NCBI RefSeq assembly: GCF_000737195.2
Contig: NZ_JALM01000079.1
Span: 1-63,713 of the forward strand
Length of the DNA stretch: 63,713 bases
Direction: 5' to 3'
Origin: Sciscionella sediminilitoris
GTDB lineage: Bacteria > Actinomycetota > Actinomycetes > Mycobacteriales > Pseudonocardiaceae
Positions 19,037 to 26,639 of this stretch are shown piece after piece (the first letter of the stretch is position 1; each line of letters opens with the position of its first letter). The position numbers and the translations under genes are program-made. A model generated the notes under the pieces. The model searched no databases, had not been told where the DNA came from, and saw nothing but the letters and a program-made list of their open reading frames with translations.

Positions 19037-21385
19037 TCATTCATGGGCGGCCCGGAAACTGTCCGCTTCCCGGTCGGTCTCCGCATCGCTGTGCAGATCC
19101 GCGCCGAGGTCCACCCGCACCGAGTGCAACACCCCCTCGAAGGCGTTGCGCAGCGGCGCGTAGTCCTCGGTGACCGGGGACGCGCGATCGACCCCGATAT
19201 CGAAGGTCTCGTCGAAGGCGAAGTAGTACGGGATCGTGGCGTCCACCCGCACCTCGGCGAGCGCGGCACCGTCGGCGTACAGCCGGGCCGTTCCGCCCTT
19301 GCCGACCCCGCCACCGTCGTACTCGAACTCCAGCCGGATCTCGTGCCTGCCGGGCGCGATCGGCTCCGCGGCCCGCGCATGGTGGGTCTGTGTGCCGAAG
19401 TAGTTGTAGGCATAGCACGGTTTTCCGTCCACCAGATACAGCGACCAGCCGCCGAACCGGCCGCCCTGGGCCAGCAGTACCCCGCTGGTTCGTTCGCCGG
19501 TCTCGATATCGGCGGTGAGCACGTGCGAGCGGTTCTTCACATTGGGCGCGGTCTCCTCGGTCAGCCGCGGCGCGCCGCCGTGGAAGGTGATCGAGCGCCG
19601 GTCGCCCATCAGGTCGAGCCTGCCCGCCTCCTTCGGGTTCTCCCGCTCGGTCATCCGGTCGTCCAGCGGGAACACGTTGAATCTGCTCGCCTCGATGAGG
19701 AACAACTGCTTGAGTTCCTCGAGTTTCTCCGGGTATTCGGCGGCCAGATCGTGTGCCTGGCTCGGATCGGTGTTCGTGTCGTAGAGCTCCCAGCGGTCCT
19801 GATCGAATCCGCGGCGCTGGTCTCCCACCATCTCCCACGGGGTACCGTGCCTGGTCACCGCGGTCCACCCGTCCTGGTAGATCCCGCGATTGCCGACCAT
19901 CTCGAAGTACTGGGTGCGGTGGCGGTCCGGCGCCTCCGGGGCGTTGAAGCTGTACAGCATGCTGGTGCCCTCGATCGGCTGCTGCGCGATTCCGTTGACC
20001 GCACGGGGTTCCGGGATCCCGGCGGCCTCGAGCAGGGTCGGCAGCACATCGATGACGTGATGGAACTGGTCCCGGATCCCGCCGCGTTCGGCGATTCCCG
20101 CCGGCCAGTGCACGATCATCCCGTCCCGGGTGCCACCGAAGTGCGAGGCGACCTGTTTGGTCCACTGGTAGGGCGTGTTCATCGCGAGCGCCCAGCCGAC
20201 CGGATAGTGCGCGTGCGTGCTCGGATCCCCCAGTGCCGCGGCGTTCTCCAGGATGTGTTCGGCGCTGTCGGTGATCCCGCTGGCGATCCGGTGCTCGTTG
20301 AGCGTGCCACCGAGACCTCCCTCGGCCGAGGCGCCGTTGTCCCCGAGGATGTAGACGAACAGCGTGTTGTCCAGCTCGCCGAGTTCCTCGAGGGCATCCA
20401 CCAACCGTCCTATTTGGACATCGGTGTGTTCGGCGAACCCCGCGTAGAGCTCCATCAGCGCCTCGGCCGCCCCGCGTTCGGCTTCGCCGAGCTCATCCCA
20501 GTGCGGTACGCCCTCGGCCCACGGCGCCAGTTCGGTGTTCGGCGGCACCACCCCGAGTTCCTTCTGCCGCTCCAGGGTGATCTCGCGCTGCCGGTCCCAG
20601 CCGTGACCGAACCGGCCCTTGTACCGGTCCCGGTATTCGGCGGGCACGTGATAGGGCGCGTGCGTGGCCCCGAACGGCAGATAGGCGAAGAACGGCGTGT
20701 CCGGTTTCAGCGAACGCTGGGTGCGCACCCAGTCGATCGCCTTGTCGACGAGGTCCTCGGAGAGGTGATACCCCTCCTCCGGGGACCTGCTCGGTTCCAC
20801 CGGATTCGTGCCGTCGAACAGCACCGGGTACCAGTGGTTCATCTCCGCGCACAGGAAACCGTAGAACTTCTCGAACCCTTCACCGGTCGGCCACCGGTCG
20901 AACGGGCCCGCCGCGCTCACATCCCGGGCCGGGGTCTGGTGCCATTTGCCGAACGCGGCCGTGTTGTAGCCGTTCCCGGAGAGCAGCTGCGCCATCGTGG
21001 CCGCCGACTGCGGGCGGATCCCGGTGTACCCCGGGGCCGCGCTGGACATCTCCGTGGTCACGCCCATGCCGACCGAATGGTGGTTGCGCCCGGTCAGCAG
21101 CGCCTGCCTGGTCGGCGAGCAGATGGCGGTGACGTGGAACCGGGTGTACCGCAGCCCGCCATCGGCGAGCCGGTCCGCGGTGGGCATCGAACACGGACCG
21201 CCGAACGCGCTCGGTGCCCCGAAGCCCATATCGTCGAGCAGCACGAGGACCACGTTCGGCGCGCCTTCCGGGGCCCGGCGCGGTTGCCGTGGTTCGAACG
21301 GCGGCTGCTGATCGTGCGCATCCAGGGCGGTCGCCCGTGGCACCTCCGGGTCGGGGAGCGGAAGCCGCGAACGATCCTCTGACAC
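19037..21385 (-). CDS. Arylsulfatase (type I, formylglycine-dependent)
   Basis: The 782-residue sulfatase shows the N-terminal metal-binding DD in 'LVLLDDMGFGAPSAFGG' (Asp51-Asp52) and the formylglycine signature C-S-P-T-R at residues 89-93 followed by 'QALLTGRN'. There is also 'KWHQTP' and 'VYILGDNGASAEG', which supplies further metal ligands. It would hydrolyse sulfate esters with Ca2+ after maturation by a formylglycine-generating enzyme not present here. The C-terminal 200 residues look like an added beta-rich domain found in long arylsulfatases. No signal peptide is evident. It starts at GTG 21385 with GAGGAGG seven bases upstream. Confidence 0.9.
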   Translation of the reverse strand: MSEDRSRLPLPDPEVPRATALDAHDQQPPFEPRQPRRAPEGAPNVVLVLLDDMGFGAPSAFGGPCSMPTADRLADGGLRYTRFHVTAICSPTRQALLTGRNHHSVGMGVTTEMSSAAPGYTGIRPQSAATMAQLLSGNGYNTAAFGKWHQTPARDVSAAGPFDRWPTGEGFEKFYGFLCAEMNHWYPVLFDGTNPVEPSRSPEEGYHLSEDLVDKAIDWVRTQRSLKPDTPFFAYLPFGATHAPYHVPAEYRDRYKGRFGHGWDRQREITLERQKELGVVPPNTELAPWAEGVPHWDELGEAERGAAEALMELYAGFAEHTDVQIGRLVDALEELGELDNTLFVYILGDNGASAEGGLGGTLNEHRIASGITDSAEHILENAAALGDPSTHAHYPVGWALAMNTPYQWTKQVASHFGGTRDGMIVHWPAGIAERGGIRDQFHHVIDVLPTLLEAAGIPEPRAVNGIAQQPIEGTSMLYSFNAPEAPDRHRTQYFEMVGNRGIYQDGWTAVTRHGTPWEMVGDQRRGFDQDRWELYDTNTDPSQAHDLAAEYPEKLEELKQLFLIEASRFNVFPLDDRMTERENPKEAGRLDLMGDRRSITFHGGAPRLTEETAPNVKNRSHVLTADIETGERTSGVLLAQGGRFGGWSLYLVDGKPCYAYNYFGTQTHHARAAEPIAPGRHEIRLEFEYDGGGVGKGGTARLYADGAALAEVRVDATIPYYFAFDETFDIGVDRASPVTEDYAPLRNAFEGVLHSVRVDLGADLHSDAETDREADSFRAAHE

Positions 21386-21535
21386 CTGTTACCTCCTCGG
21401 CCGCGCACGATGAACTCGGGGAACGAGCCTAGGTCGCGCACGGCCGAACGCAAGCCCCCGAGCCCGCGAGCCCGGTCGAACGCGCCGATTCCGCTCACCG
21501 TCTCAGCACGTCACAGGACTGCGATAGACGGTAAG

Positions 21536-21552
21536 AGCGATCATGAATCGCT
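21536..21552. terminator. Short stem-loop downstream of the TetR gene
   Basis: AGCGAT-CATGA-ATCGCT, a perfect 6-bp stem with a 5-base loop, lies 15 bp beyond the stop of the minus-strand TetR gene and before the sulfatase promoter. There is no T-run. The remaining 180-bp gap holds nothing else I can identify. Confidence 0.3.
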
Positions 21553-21566
21553 GGCATAGGCAGCGA

Positions 21567-22169
21567 CTATGGCGGCTCGAGCAGCCGCTGAGCCGAGCTC
21601 GCCGCCAGTTCCGCGACCCCGGCTCCCAGCTCCCCGCCGAGCAGGTGCCGCCGCACCAGCGCCAACGGCAGGTCCACCACGGCCAGCCGTAGCCGCTCGA
21701 GCGCGTGTTCGGCCGTCTCGCCGTCCGTGCGCAGCTCCCCGGCCAGTTCACGCAGCAGCGCACCGAGCGCGGTATTGCCCTCGCCGAGCCGAATTCGCTC
21801 CGCTTCCGGCCAGTTCTCCTGATCGAACTCGCCCGCGCCGTGCAACAGCACCCGCGCCCGTTCGGGGTTGCGGCGGCTCCAGTCCACGGCGAACCACGCG
21901 GTCCCCACCGCCGCGGACAGGGCCGGACGGGCGCGCAACCGCTCCGCGCAGCCCTGCTGGAACGCCTCCACCGCGTGCAGCCAGGTCCCGGCAAGCAGGG
22001 CGGCCCTGCCGGGGAAACGGTGGTAGAGCGATCCACTCGGCGCGCCCGCCGCCCGCGCCACCGCGGCCATGGTCACGGCGGCGGGCCCGCCGTGCGCCGC
22101 GAGCGAAACCGCGACATCGAGCAGATCCTCCGTGCTGAACCGCGCAGGCCTTGCCATGGCGGCAAGCAT
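21567..22169 (-). CDS. TetR-family transcriptional regulator
   Basis: The 196-200-residue regulator has an N-terminal helix-turn-helix ('LLDVAVSLAAHGGPAAVTMA', 'VARAAGAPSGSLYHRFPGRA') and a helical ligand domain. It is divergent from the SRPBCC gene, with a perfect inverted repeat between them, so it most likely represses that gene and itself. Starts are possible at ATG 22169 or ATG 22157 (MARPARFSTEDLL); the second matches the usual TetR N-terminus better. Confidence 0.87.
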   Translation of the reverse strand: MLAAMARPARFSTEDLLDVAVSLAAHGGPAAVTMAAVARAAGAPSGSLYHRFPGRAALLAGTWLHAVEAFQQGCAERLRARPALSAAVGTAWFAVDWSRRNPERARVLLHGAGEFDQENWPEAERIRLGEGNTALGALLRELAGELRTDGETAEHALERLRLAVVDLPLALVRRHLLGGELGAGVAELAASSAQRLLEPP

Positions 22170-22182
22170 ATGCTTCGCTGTT

Positions 22183-22200
22183 TTAGAGAGCTATCTCTAA
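22183..22200. promoter_or_regulatory. TetR operator between regulator and SRPBCC gene
   Basis: TTAGAGA-GCTA-TCTCTAA, a perfect 7-bp inverted repeat with a 4-base spacer, in the only gap between two divergent genes. Size and position fit a TetR-family operator. Confidence 0.7.
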
Positions 22201-22211
22201 TAGGAGTCGCC

Positions 22212-22703
22212 ATGCCCGTGTACAACCTGCACGAACGCCGATTGCCGGTGCCCGCCGAACGTGCGGCGCCCCTGCTCGACGGACTGTCCGGGGAGCGGGA
22301 CCTGCTCTGGCCGGTGGAGCACTGGCCGCCGATGCGGTTCGACGGCCCGCTCGCGGTCGGCGCCGATGGCGGGCACGGACCGGTGCGCTATGCCGTCGAG
22401 GAGTACATCCCGGGGCGGCTCGTCCGGTTCCGGTTCCGCGCGCCACGCGGATTCGACGGGATACACGAATTCACCGTGCACCCCAGCGCTTCCGGGGGCA
22501 CCGTGCTGCGCCACCTGCTCGCCATGCGCACCACCGGACCGGCGCGGCTGAGCTGGCCGCTGGTGTTCCGCCATCTGCACGACGCCTGCCTCGAGGACTG
22601 CTTCGACCGGGCCGAGCGAACCCTGACCGGCACGGTCGGCTCTCCCGCACACTGGAACCGCTACACCCGGCTGCTGCACGCGGTGCTCGCCCGGATCCGC
22701 TGA
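22212..22703 (+). CDS. SRPBCC-superfamily (polyketide cyclase/START-like) protein
   Basis: A 163-residue protein with the helix-grip START/SRPBCC pattern: an N-terminal strand, a loading helix ('AAPLLDGLSGERDLLWPVEHW'), antiparallel strands ('VRYAVEEYIPGRLVRFRF', 'FDGIHEFTVHP') and a long C-terminal helix. These proteins bind small hydrophobic ligands; no catalytic residues are recognisable. The ATG at 22212 has AGGAG 7 bases upstream and sits just after the TetR operator, so it is the controlled gene of that pair. It is convergent with the OYE-Ddn gene. Confidence 0.75.
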   Translation: MPVYNLHERRLPVPAERAAPLLDGLSGERDLLWPVEHWPPMRFDGPLAVGADGGHGPVRYAVEEYIPGRLVRFRFRAPRGFDGIHEFTVHPSASGGTVLRHLLAMRTTGPARLSWPLVFRHLHDACLEDCFDRAERTLTGTVGSPAHWNRYTRLLHAVLARIR

Positions 22704-22710
22704 CCCGCGC

Positions 22711-24405
22711 TCAGTCGTCGGTGAAGGTCACCCGTACCGAGACGGGCCTGGTCTGCAGCGCGCGGAAGGTCGCGGCACTGAGCGCGCCGAGCGCCGGATG
22801 CGGGGCGAAGCTACGGGCGCGGGCTTCGACGTCGTCCTCGGGCACGAACACGGCCGTCCCGGTGCGCCAGCGGTCTCCCTGCCGCAGCCGGATACCGGGA
22901 TTCGCGGTGAGATTGGCTCCCCATCCGGAGCGGGTGCCGTGCTGGCAGATCAGCCAGGCGCCTTCGGTGTCGAACAGCACGGAGACCGGAACCCGCCGCG
23001 GCTGCCCGGTTTTGCGGCCGATGGTCTCGATCTCGGTCGCCAGCGATACCCGGATGCCGAGCCGGGAAAGCCCGCGCACGGCCGGATTCGCGAGATAACG
23101 GCCGACCGCGCGCTCGAAGCGGAACCGGCGCAGCGACCGCTCCGAGCCGGGCCCCGCGTTCCGCCCGCTGCCCCGGAATGCGTCGAACCCATTGCGTTTG
23201 AGCATCGAGACGCCGGTCCGCCAGGCGGGCCGGTCCGGCACCGGCTCCTCGCCCGCGCCGAGCCGGTGCAGCTGATCGGTGTGCCACTGCAGATCCAGCA
23301 GACCGTCCAGGGATTTCACCGCGCGCCGGTTCGCGAGCCCGCGCGGCAGCCCGGACGAGATCCGCGGCGCATCGAGGCGATCCCGCCCGGCAAGGAGCTC
23401 GTTCGCCGCTTCCGGGCTGATCACCGTCGGCCTGCCGAGCCCGATCACCTCGCAGGCCCCGGAACCGACCGCCTCGTCCATCGCCGCGCGGGACCGGAAT
23501 CCACCGGTGACCGCGAGCGGCACGGTACCGGCGGCCTCCCGTGCGGACTGCGCATAGGAGAGGAAATAGGCCTCGCGCTCACGGGTGCTCGTGGACTGCA
23601 CGACCGGACGGCCCATCATGGCCGGGGATTCATAGCTGCCGCCGCTGATCTCGATCAGGTCGACCTGTTCGGCGGCCAGGTGTTCGATCACCGCCCGCGA
23701 TTCGTCCTGGCCGAATCCGCCGCGCTGGAAGTCCGCGGAATTGAGCTTGATCCCGACGGCGAAACCCGGGCGCACCGTGGCGCGGATCCGCCGGACCACC
23801 TCGAGCGCGAACCGCATCCGCCGCTCGGGATCACCACCCCAGGCGTCCTCGCGCTGATTCGACAACGGGGAAAGGAACTGGGAGACCAGGTAGCCGTGCG
23901 CCCCGTGCACCTGGACACCGTCGAACCCGGCCGATTCGGCCAGCGCGGCCGCGGCGGCGAACCGTTCGATGATCTCCTCGATCTCCGCCTCGCTCAGCGC
24001 GCGCGGGGTCGGCAGGCCGGGCAGGTTCAGCGCGATCGCCGAGGGGGCGACCGGACGGCTGCGGGTGGCGAGCGGATTGGACTGCCTGCCCGGATGGTTG
24101 AGCTGGGCCCAGATCGGCGCCCCGCCGTCCTTGGTGGTCTTCGCCCAGCGAGACAGCCGATCCAGATCCCGCTCCCGGTCGAGCACCACATTGCCCGGCT
24201 CACCGAGGTGATCCCGGTCGACCATCACATTGCCGGTCACGACGAGCCCGTAGCCACCGCTGCCCCAGCGGGCGAAGAGGCGTTCCAGCCGATCGTCGGG
24301 CCGATGCTCGCCGTCCGCCAGCCCCTCGCTGAGCGCGGCCTTCATCAGCCGGTTGGGCAGCACCAGTCCGCATGCCAGCCGCAGGGGATCGCCGAGTCCG
24401 GTCAT
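22711..24405 (-). CDS. Old Yellow Enzyme-family oxidoreductase fused to a deazaflavin (Ddn/DUF385-like) domain
   Basis: A 564-residue two-domain protein. Residues 1-370 are an NADH:flavin oxidoreductase barrel: 'NRLMKAALSEGLAD', 'PIWAQLNHPGRQS', 'GFDGVQVHGAHGYLVSQFLS' with the substrate-binding His pair, and 'GGFRSRAAMDEA'. Residues about 435-564 match the split-barrel of F420-dependent nitroreductases of the Ddn family ('TEIETIGRKTGQPRRVPV', 'HGTRSGWGANLTANPGIRL'). The fusion would place an FMN enoate reductase beside an F420 enzyme. The ATG at 24405 has AGGAGG just upstream. It is divergent from a TetR gene across paired inverted repeats. The reaction is unknown. Confidence 0.83.
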   Translation of the reverse strand: MTGLGDPLRLACGLVLPNRLMKAALSEGLADGEHRPDDRLERLFARWGSGGYGLVVTGNVMVDRDHLGEPGNVVLDRERDLDRLSRWAKTTKDGGAPIWAQLNHPGRQSNPLATRSRPVAPSAIALNLPGLPTPRALSEAEIEEIIERFAAAAALAESAGFDGVQVHGAHGYLVSQFLSPLSNQREDAWGGDPERRMRFALEVVRRIRATVRPGFAVGIKLNSADFQRGGFGQDESRAVIEHLAAEQVDLIEISGGSYESPAMMGRPVVQSTSTREREAYFLSYAQSAREAAGTVPLAVTGGFRSRAAMDEAVGSGACEVIGLGRPTVISPEAANELLAGRDRLDAPRISSGLPRGLANRRAVKSLDGLLDLQWHTDQLHRLGAGEEPVPDRPAWRTGVSMLKRNGFDAFRGSGRNAGPGSERSLRRFRFERAVGRYLANPAVRGLSRLGIRVSLATEIETIGRKTGQPRRVPVSVLFDTEGAWLICQHGTRSGWGANLTANPGIRLRQGDRWRTGTAVFVPEDDVEARARSFAPHPALGALSAATFRALQTRPVSVRVTFTDD

Positions 24406-24438
24406 GGGTCCTCCTATGCACACCTCGGATACCTCGTC

Positions 24439-24497
24439 ACTAGACCGATTGGTACAGCCCGGTTGTTTGATACGGTGGCTGTAACGATCGGTCTAGT
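24439..24497. promoter_or_regulatory. Long inverted repeat/twin TetR operator
   Basis: Two 21-bp arms (24439-24459 and 24477-24497), separated by 17 bp, are inverted copies matching at 19 of 21 positions. Each arm contains TAGACCGAT or its complement and a TACAG/CTGTA step. They sit symmetrically in the gap between the OYE-Ddn gene and the TetR gene, so each probably overlaps one of the two divergent promoters. Confidence 0.72.
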
Positions 24498-24508
24498 CAA
24501 GGTGTGAC

Positions 24509-25072
24509 ATGTCACGAGGAGCACGCGAACGCCTGCTGAGCAGCGCAGCCACGCTGTTCCGGCGCAGCGGGATCGCGGGGTGCGGGGTAGCGGAGATCCT
24601 GGCGCACAGCGGTGCGGGCCGCGGATCGATCTACACGCATTTCCCCGGCGGCAAGGCCGAGCTCGCCGAAGAGGCCGTCCGCACAACCGGGCAGGACCTG
24701 ACCGACATGATCAGCACGGTGGCCGATCAGCAGGGCCTCACCGAGGGGCTGCACGCGCTGATCGAGTACTGGCGGGAAATGCTCCGGAGCACGGACTACG
24801 CGGAGAGTTGCCCCATTCTCTCCGCGGCGCTGCAGAACGATGCGACCGCCGCACAACGGGCCGCGGGGGAGGTTTTCCAGGACTGGCACGAGGCGCTCAC
24901 CCGGATCCTGCGTGCCGAACCGGCGACCGGCGAACGCGCGGAGGCGCTCGCCACCCTGGTCATCGCGTCGATCGAGGGCGCGATCGCGCTCGCCCGCGGA
25001 CAGCACAGCCTGGCCCCGCTCGACGCGGTCGAGGCCGAGCTCGCGCGTCTGCTCGGCCTCGACCGGGAGTGA
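24509..25072 (+). CDS. TetR-family transcriptional regulator
   Basis: A 187-residue regulator: helix-turn-helix 'RSGIAGCGVAEILAHSGAGR' then 'SIYTHFPGGKAELAEEAV', typical of the AcrR/LmrA-like TetR subgroup with a C-terminal 'TetR_C' helical domain. It is divergent from the OYE-Ddn fusion with a near-perfect 21-bp inverted repeat between, so it should repress the flavoprotein. The inducer is presumably an electrophilic enone or quinone-like compound (inference from the OYE family). Confidence 0.87.
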   Translation: MSRGARERLLSSAATLFRRSGIAGCGVAEILAHSGAGRGSIYTHFPGGKAELAEEAVRTTGQDLTDMISTVADQQGLTEGLHALIEYWREMLRSTDYAESCPILSAALQNDATAAQRAAGEVFQDWHEALTRILRAEPATGERAEALATLVIASIEGAIALARGQHSLAPLDAVEAELARLLGLDRE

Positions 25073-25090
25073 GCACGGGCGTACCGGGCC

Positions 25091-25498
25091 TCAGTCGAGC
25101 ACCTGGTATTTCACCTTGATCATGCCCTTGTCCCGGTCCGCGATCTTGCCGAAGGCACCGTAGGTGAGATCGAGGCAGACCGGATCGTGGAAGGAGCCGC
25201 GATCGTTGATCCGTACGGTCACGGATTTCTTGCCATAGCTGACTTTGACCTTTGTCCCGAAGGGAAGTTCGTTGTTCGCCGCGGTCATGGCGAACCGGTC
25301 GAATTTGTCCCCGTTCGCGGTGTGCGCTCCCGGCGGGAATTCGCCCTTCTTGCCGTACCAGGTCGCCGTGCACTGTTTCGGTGCGGCTTTCCCGGTCTGT
25401 GCGTCCGGCGTGGCCGGTGTGGCTTGCGCGGCGCTCGCGGTCACGGTCAGCGAGGCGGCACCGGCGAGGAGCACGGCGAGGATTCTTCTGTTGCGCAT
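25091..25498 (-). CDS. Exported RlpA-like double-psi beta-barrel protein
   Basis: 135 residues with an N-terminal signal peptide ending in 'ASAAQA'. The mature part is a DPBB domain: 'CTATWYGKKGEFPPGAHTANG', 'LPFGTKVKVSYGKKSVTVRIND', then RGSF. This is the fold of RlpA-like septal lytic enzymes and expansin/barwin-type proteins that bind or cleave peptidoglycan glycan strands. The lytic Asp of RlpA cannot be assigned with certainty. It is the last of four secreted cell-wall genes, separated from them by a strong hairpin. Confidence 0.8.
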   Translation of the reverse strand: MRNRRILAVLLAGAASLTVTASAAQATPATPDAQTGKAAPKQCTATWYGKKGEFPPGAHTANGDKFDRFAMTAANNELPFGTKVKVSYGKKSVTVRINDRGSFHDPVCLDLTYGAFGKIADRDKGMIKVKYQVLD

Positions 25499-25518
25499 TC
25501 TTCTTGCCCTCCAACGCG

Positions 25519-25551
25519 ATCGGGGCCGGACCTCGGCGGCCCGGCCCCGAT
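25519..25551 (-). terminator. Strong GC hairpin terminator after the cell-wall hydrolase operon
   Basis: ATCGGGGCCGG (25519-25529) and CCGGCCCCGAT (25541-25551) form a perfect 11-bp stem with an 11-base loop, 47 bp beyond the CHAP gene stop and before the RlpA-like gene. It would separate or attenuate transcription between them. Confidence 0.65.
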
Positions 25552-25597
25552 ACGCGCGCGGTTCTCAGTTGAATACTGTGCTATTTGAAATGCTGTG

Positions 25598-26095
25598 CTA
25601 TTTGAAGTGAATGAAGTGCTGGAACTTCGCCTGCCCGTTTCCGTGCTTGGCGCCCTTGCGGGTCCCGTAGTGCAGCGGGTTGTTCCAGTTGTACTCCTCG
25701 ACATCGAAGCTGCCGTTGGAGTTCACCTTGTTCACATAGGCGACGTGGCCGACCTTGTGCACATCGTTGACCGCGATCGCGCCGACGGCCGGTTTGTTGT
25801 CCACCTTGAGTTTCGCCGCGCGGGCCGCGTTGTCCCAGTGCCCGGCGTCGCCGAACACCTGACCTTTCCACTGGTTCTTGAATCCCTTGACACCCAAGCG
25901 ATGCACGATCCGGTAGGCGGCGAACGCCGTGCAGTTCTGCTTGGCGAAGCCGTAGGTCTGGCCCCAGTGCCCCTTGTAGTCGTCGACGGGTTTCTGCCCC
26001 GCGGCCGGTGCGGCATCGGCGATTCCCGCGCCACCGAGCAGGGTGGCACCGGCGAGGGCCACGGCGAGCAGGCCGCGGGAGAGCTGGCTACGCAT
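25598..26095 (-). CDS. Exported CHAP-domain amidase/endopeptidase
   Basis: 165 residues: a signal peptide ('LLAVALAGATLLGGAGIADA') then a CHAP domain with catalytic Cys55 in 'QNCTAFAAYRI' and His117 in 'VGHVAYVNKV', followed by 'VEEYNW'. CHAP enzymes cut peptidoglycan stem peptides or the glycan-peptide amide bond outside the cell. The open frame extends upstream, but the ATG at 26095 directly precedes the signal peptide and lies 5 bp after the NlpC/P60 gene. A 14-bp tandem repeat (25576-25589 and 25593-25606) straddles the stop codon. Confidence 0.85.
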   Translation of the reverse strand: MRSQLSRGLLAVALAGATLLGGAGIADAAPAAGQKPVDDYKGHWGQTYGFAKQNCTAFAAYRIVHRLGVKGFKNQWKGQVFGDAGHWDNAARAAKLKVDNKPAVGAIAVNDVHKVGHVAYVNKVNSNGSFDVEEYNWNNPLHYGTRKGAKHGNGQAKFQHFIHFK

Positions 26096-26100
26096 CCTGA

Positions 26101-26628
26101 TCAGTCCTTGATGTTCTTGTAGCGGTACGGTTTGAAGTTCTTGTGGCCCGGGTAGGAAACCTTGTGGTGCATGGTGTGCGGCGGGGTCTGCTCGTAGGTC
26201 CAGTAGGCGGTGTGCTCCTTGTTCGCCCACTTCTCGAAGATCACCACGTGTCCCGCTGCCCCACCGGTACCCGGCCCGAGGTTGCCCAGGATGTCACCGG
26301 CCTTGAGCTGGCTCTTCTTGATCGGCTTCGCGACATTGGGCAGGGTCACCGTGGACAGGCTGTCCCCGAGTTTCCAGGCGAGCGAGACATAGCCGGAACA
26401 GTCGGTGCGGTAACCGTCCTTGTATTTGTTCATGCTGTACGGGACGGGGTTCTTCGCCCATTTCTGGGCACGCTTGATGACCTCACCCCTGGTGATGCTC
26501 TTCGCCGCGGCACTGTCCTGTTTCGGGGCCGCGGTGTCCGCCGTGGCGGTGGCGATCCCGGTTCCGGAGATGGACAGTGCAACCGCGATGGCCGCGGTGG
26601 CGATCCCCTTGGTCGTTCGACTGCGCAT
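26101..26628 (-). CDS. Exported NlpC/P60-like peptidoglycan endopeptidase
   Basis: 175 residues with a signal peptide ('IAVALSISGTGIATATA') and an NlpC/P60-type core: catalytic Cys77 in 'RTDCSGYVSLAWKL' and His127 in 'AAGHVVIFEKW', with the intervening 'KAGDILGN' strand. It should cleave gamma-D-Glu-diamino acid or similar bonds in cell-wall peptides. It starts at ATG 26628 with GGGAG upstream, 11 bp after the lysozyme gene, and so is part of a three-gene transcript with GH25 and CHAP. It is lysine-rich, unlike most proteins in the window. Confidence 0.85.
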   Translation of the reverse strand: MRSRTTKGIATAAIAVALSISGTGIATATADTAAPKQDSAAAKSITRGEVIKRAQKWAKNPVPYSMNKYKDGYRTDCSGYVSLAWKLGDSLSTVTLPNVAKPIKKSQLKAGDILGNLGPGTGGAAGHVVIFEKWANKEHTAYWTYEQTPPHTMHHKVSYPGHKNFKPYRYKNIKD

Positions 26629-26639
26629 TACTGCTCCCT

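Noticed and set aside
18980-21382. An 800-codon open frame on the plus strand opposite the arylsulfatase
   Set aside because: It is the antisense shadow of a convincing sulfatase with catalytic motifs; its translation has no domain pattern. High-GC DNA commonly leaves such frames open.
25576-25606. 14-bp tandem repeat around the CHAP stop codon as a functional element
   Set aside because: Only two copies with a 17-bp period, one in coding and one in non-coding DNA; most simply a small slippage duplication.
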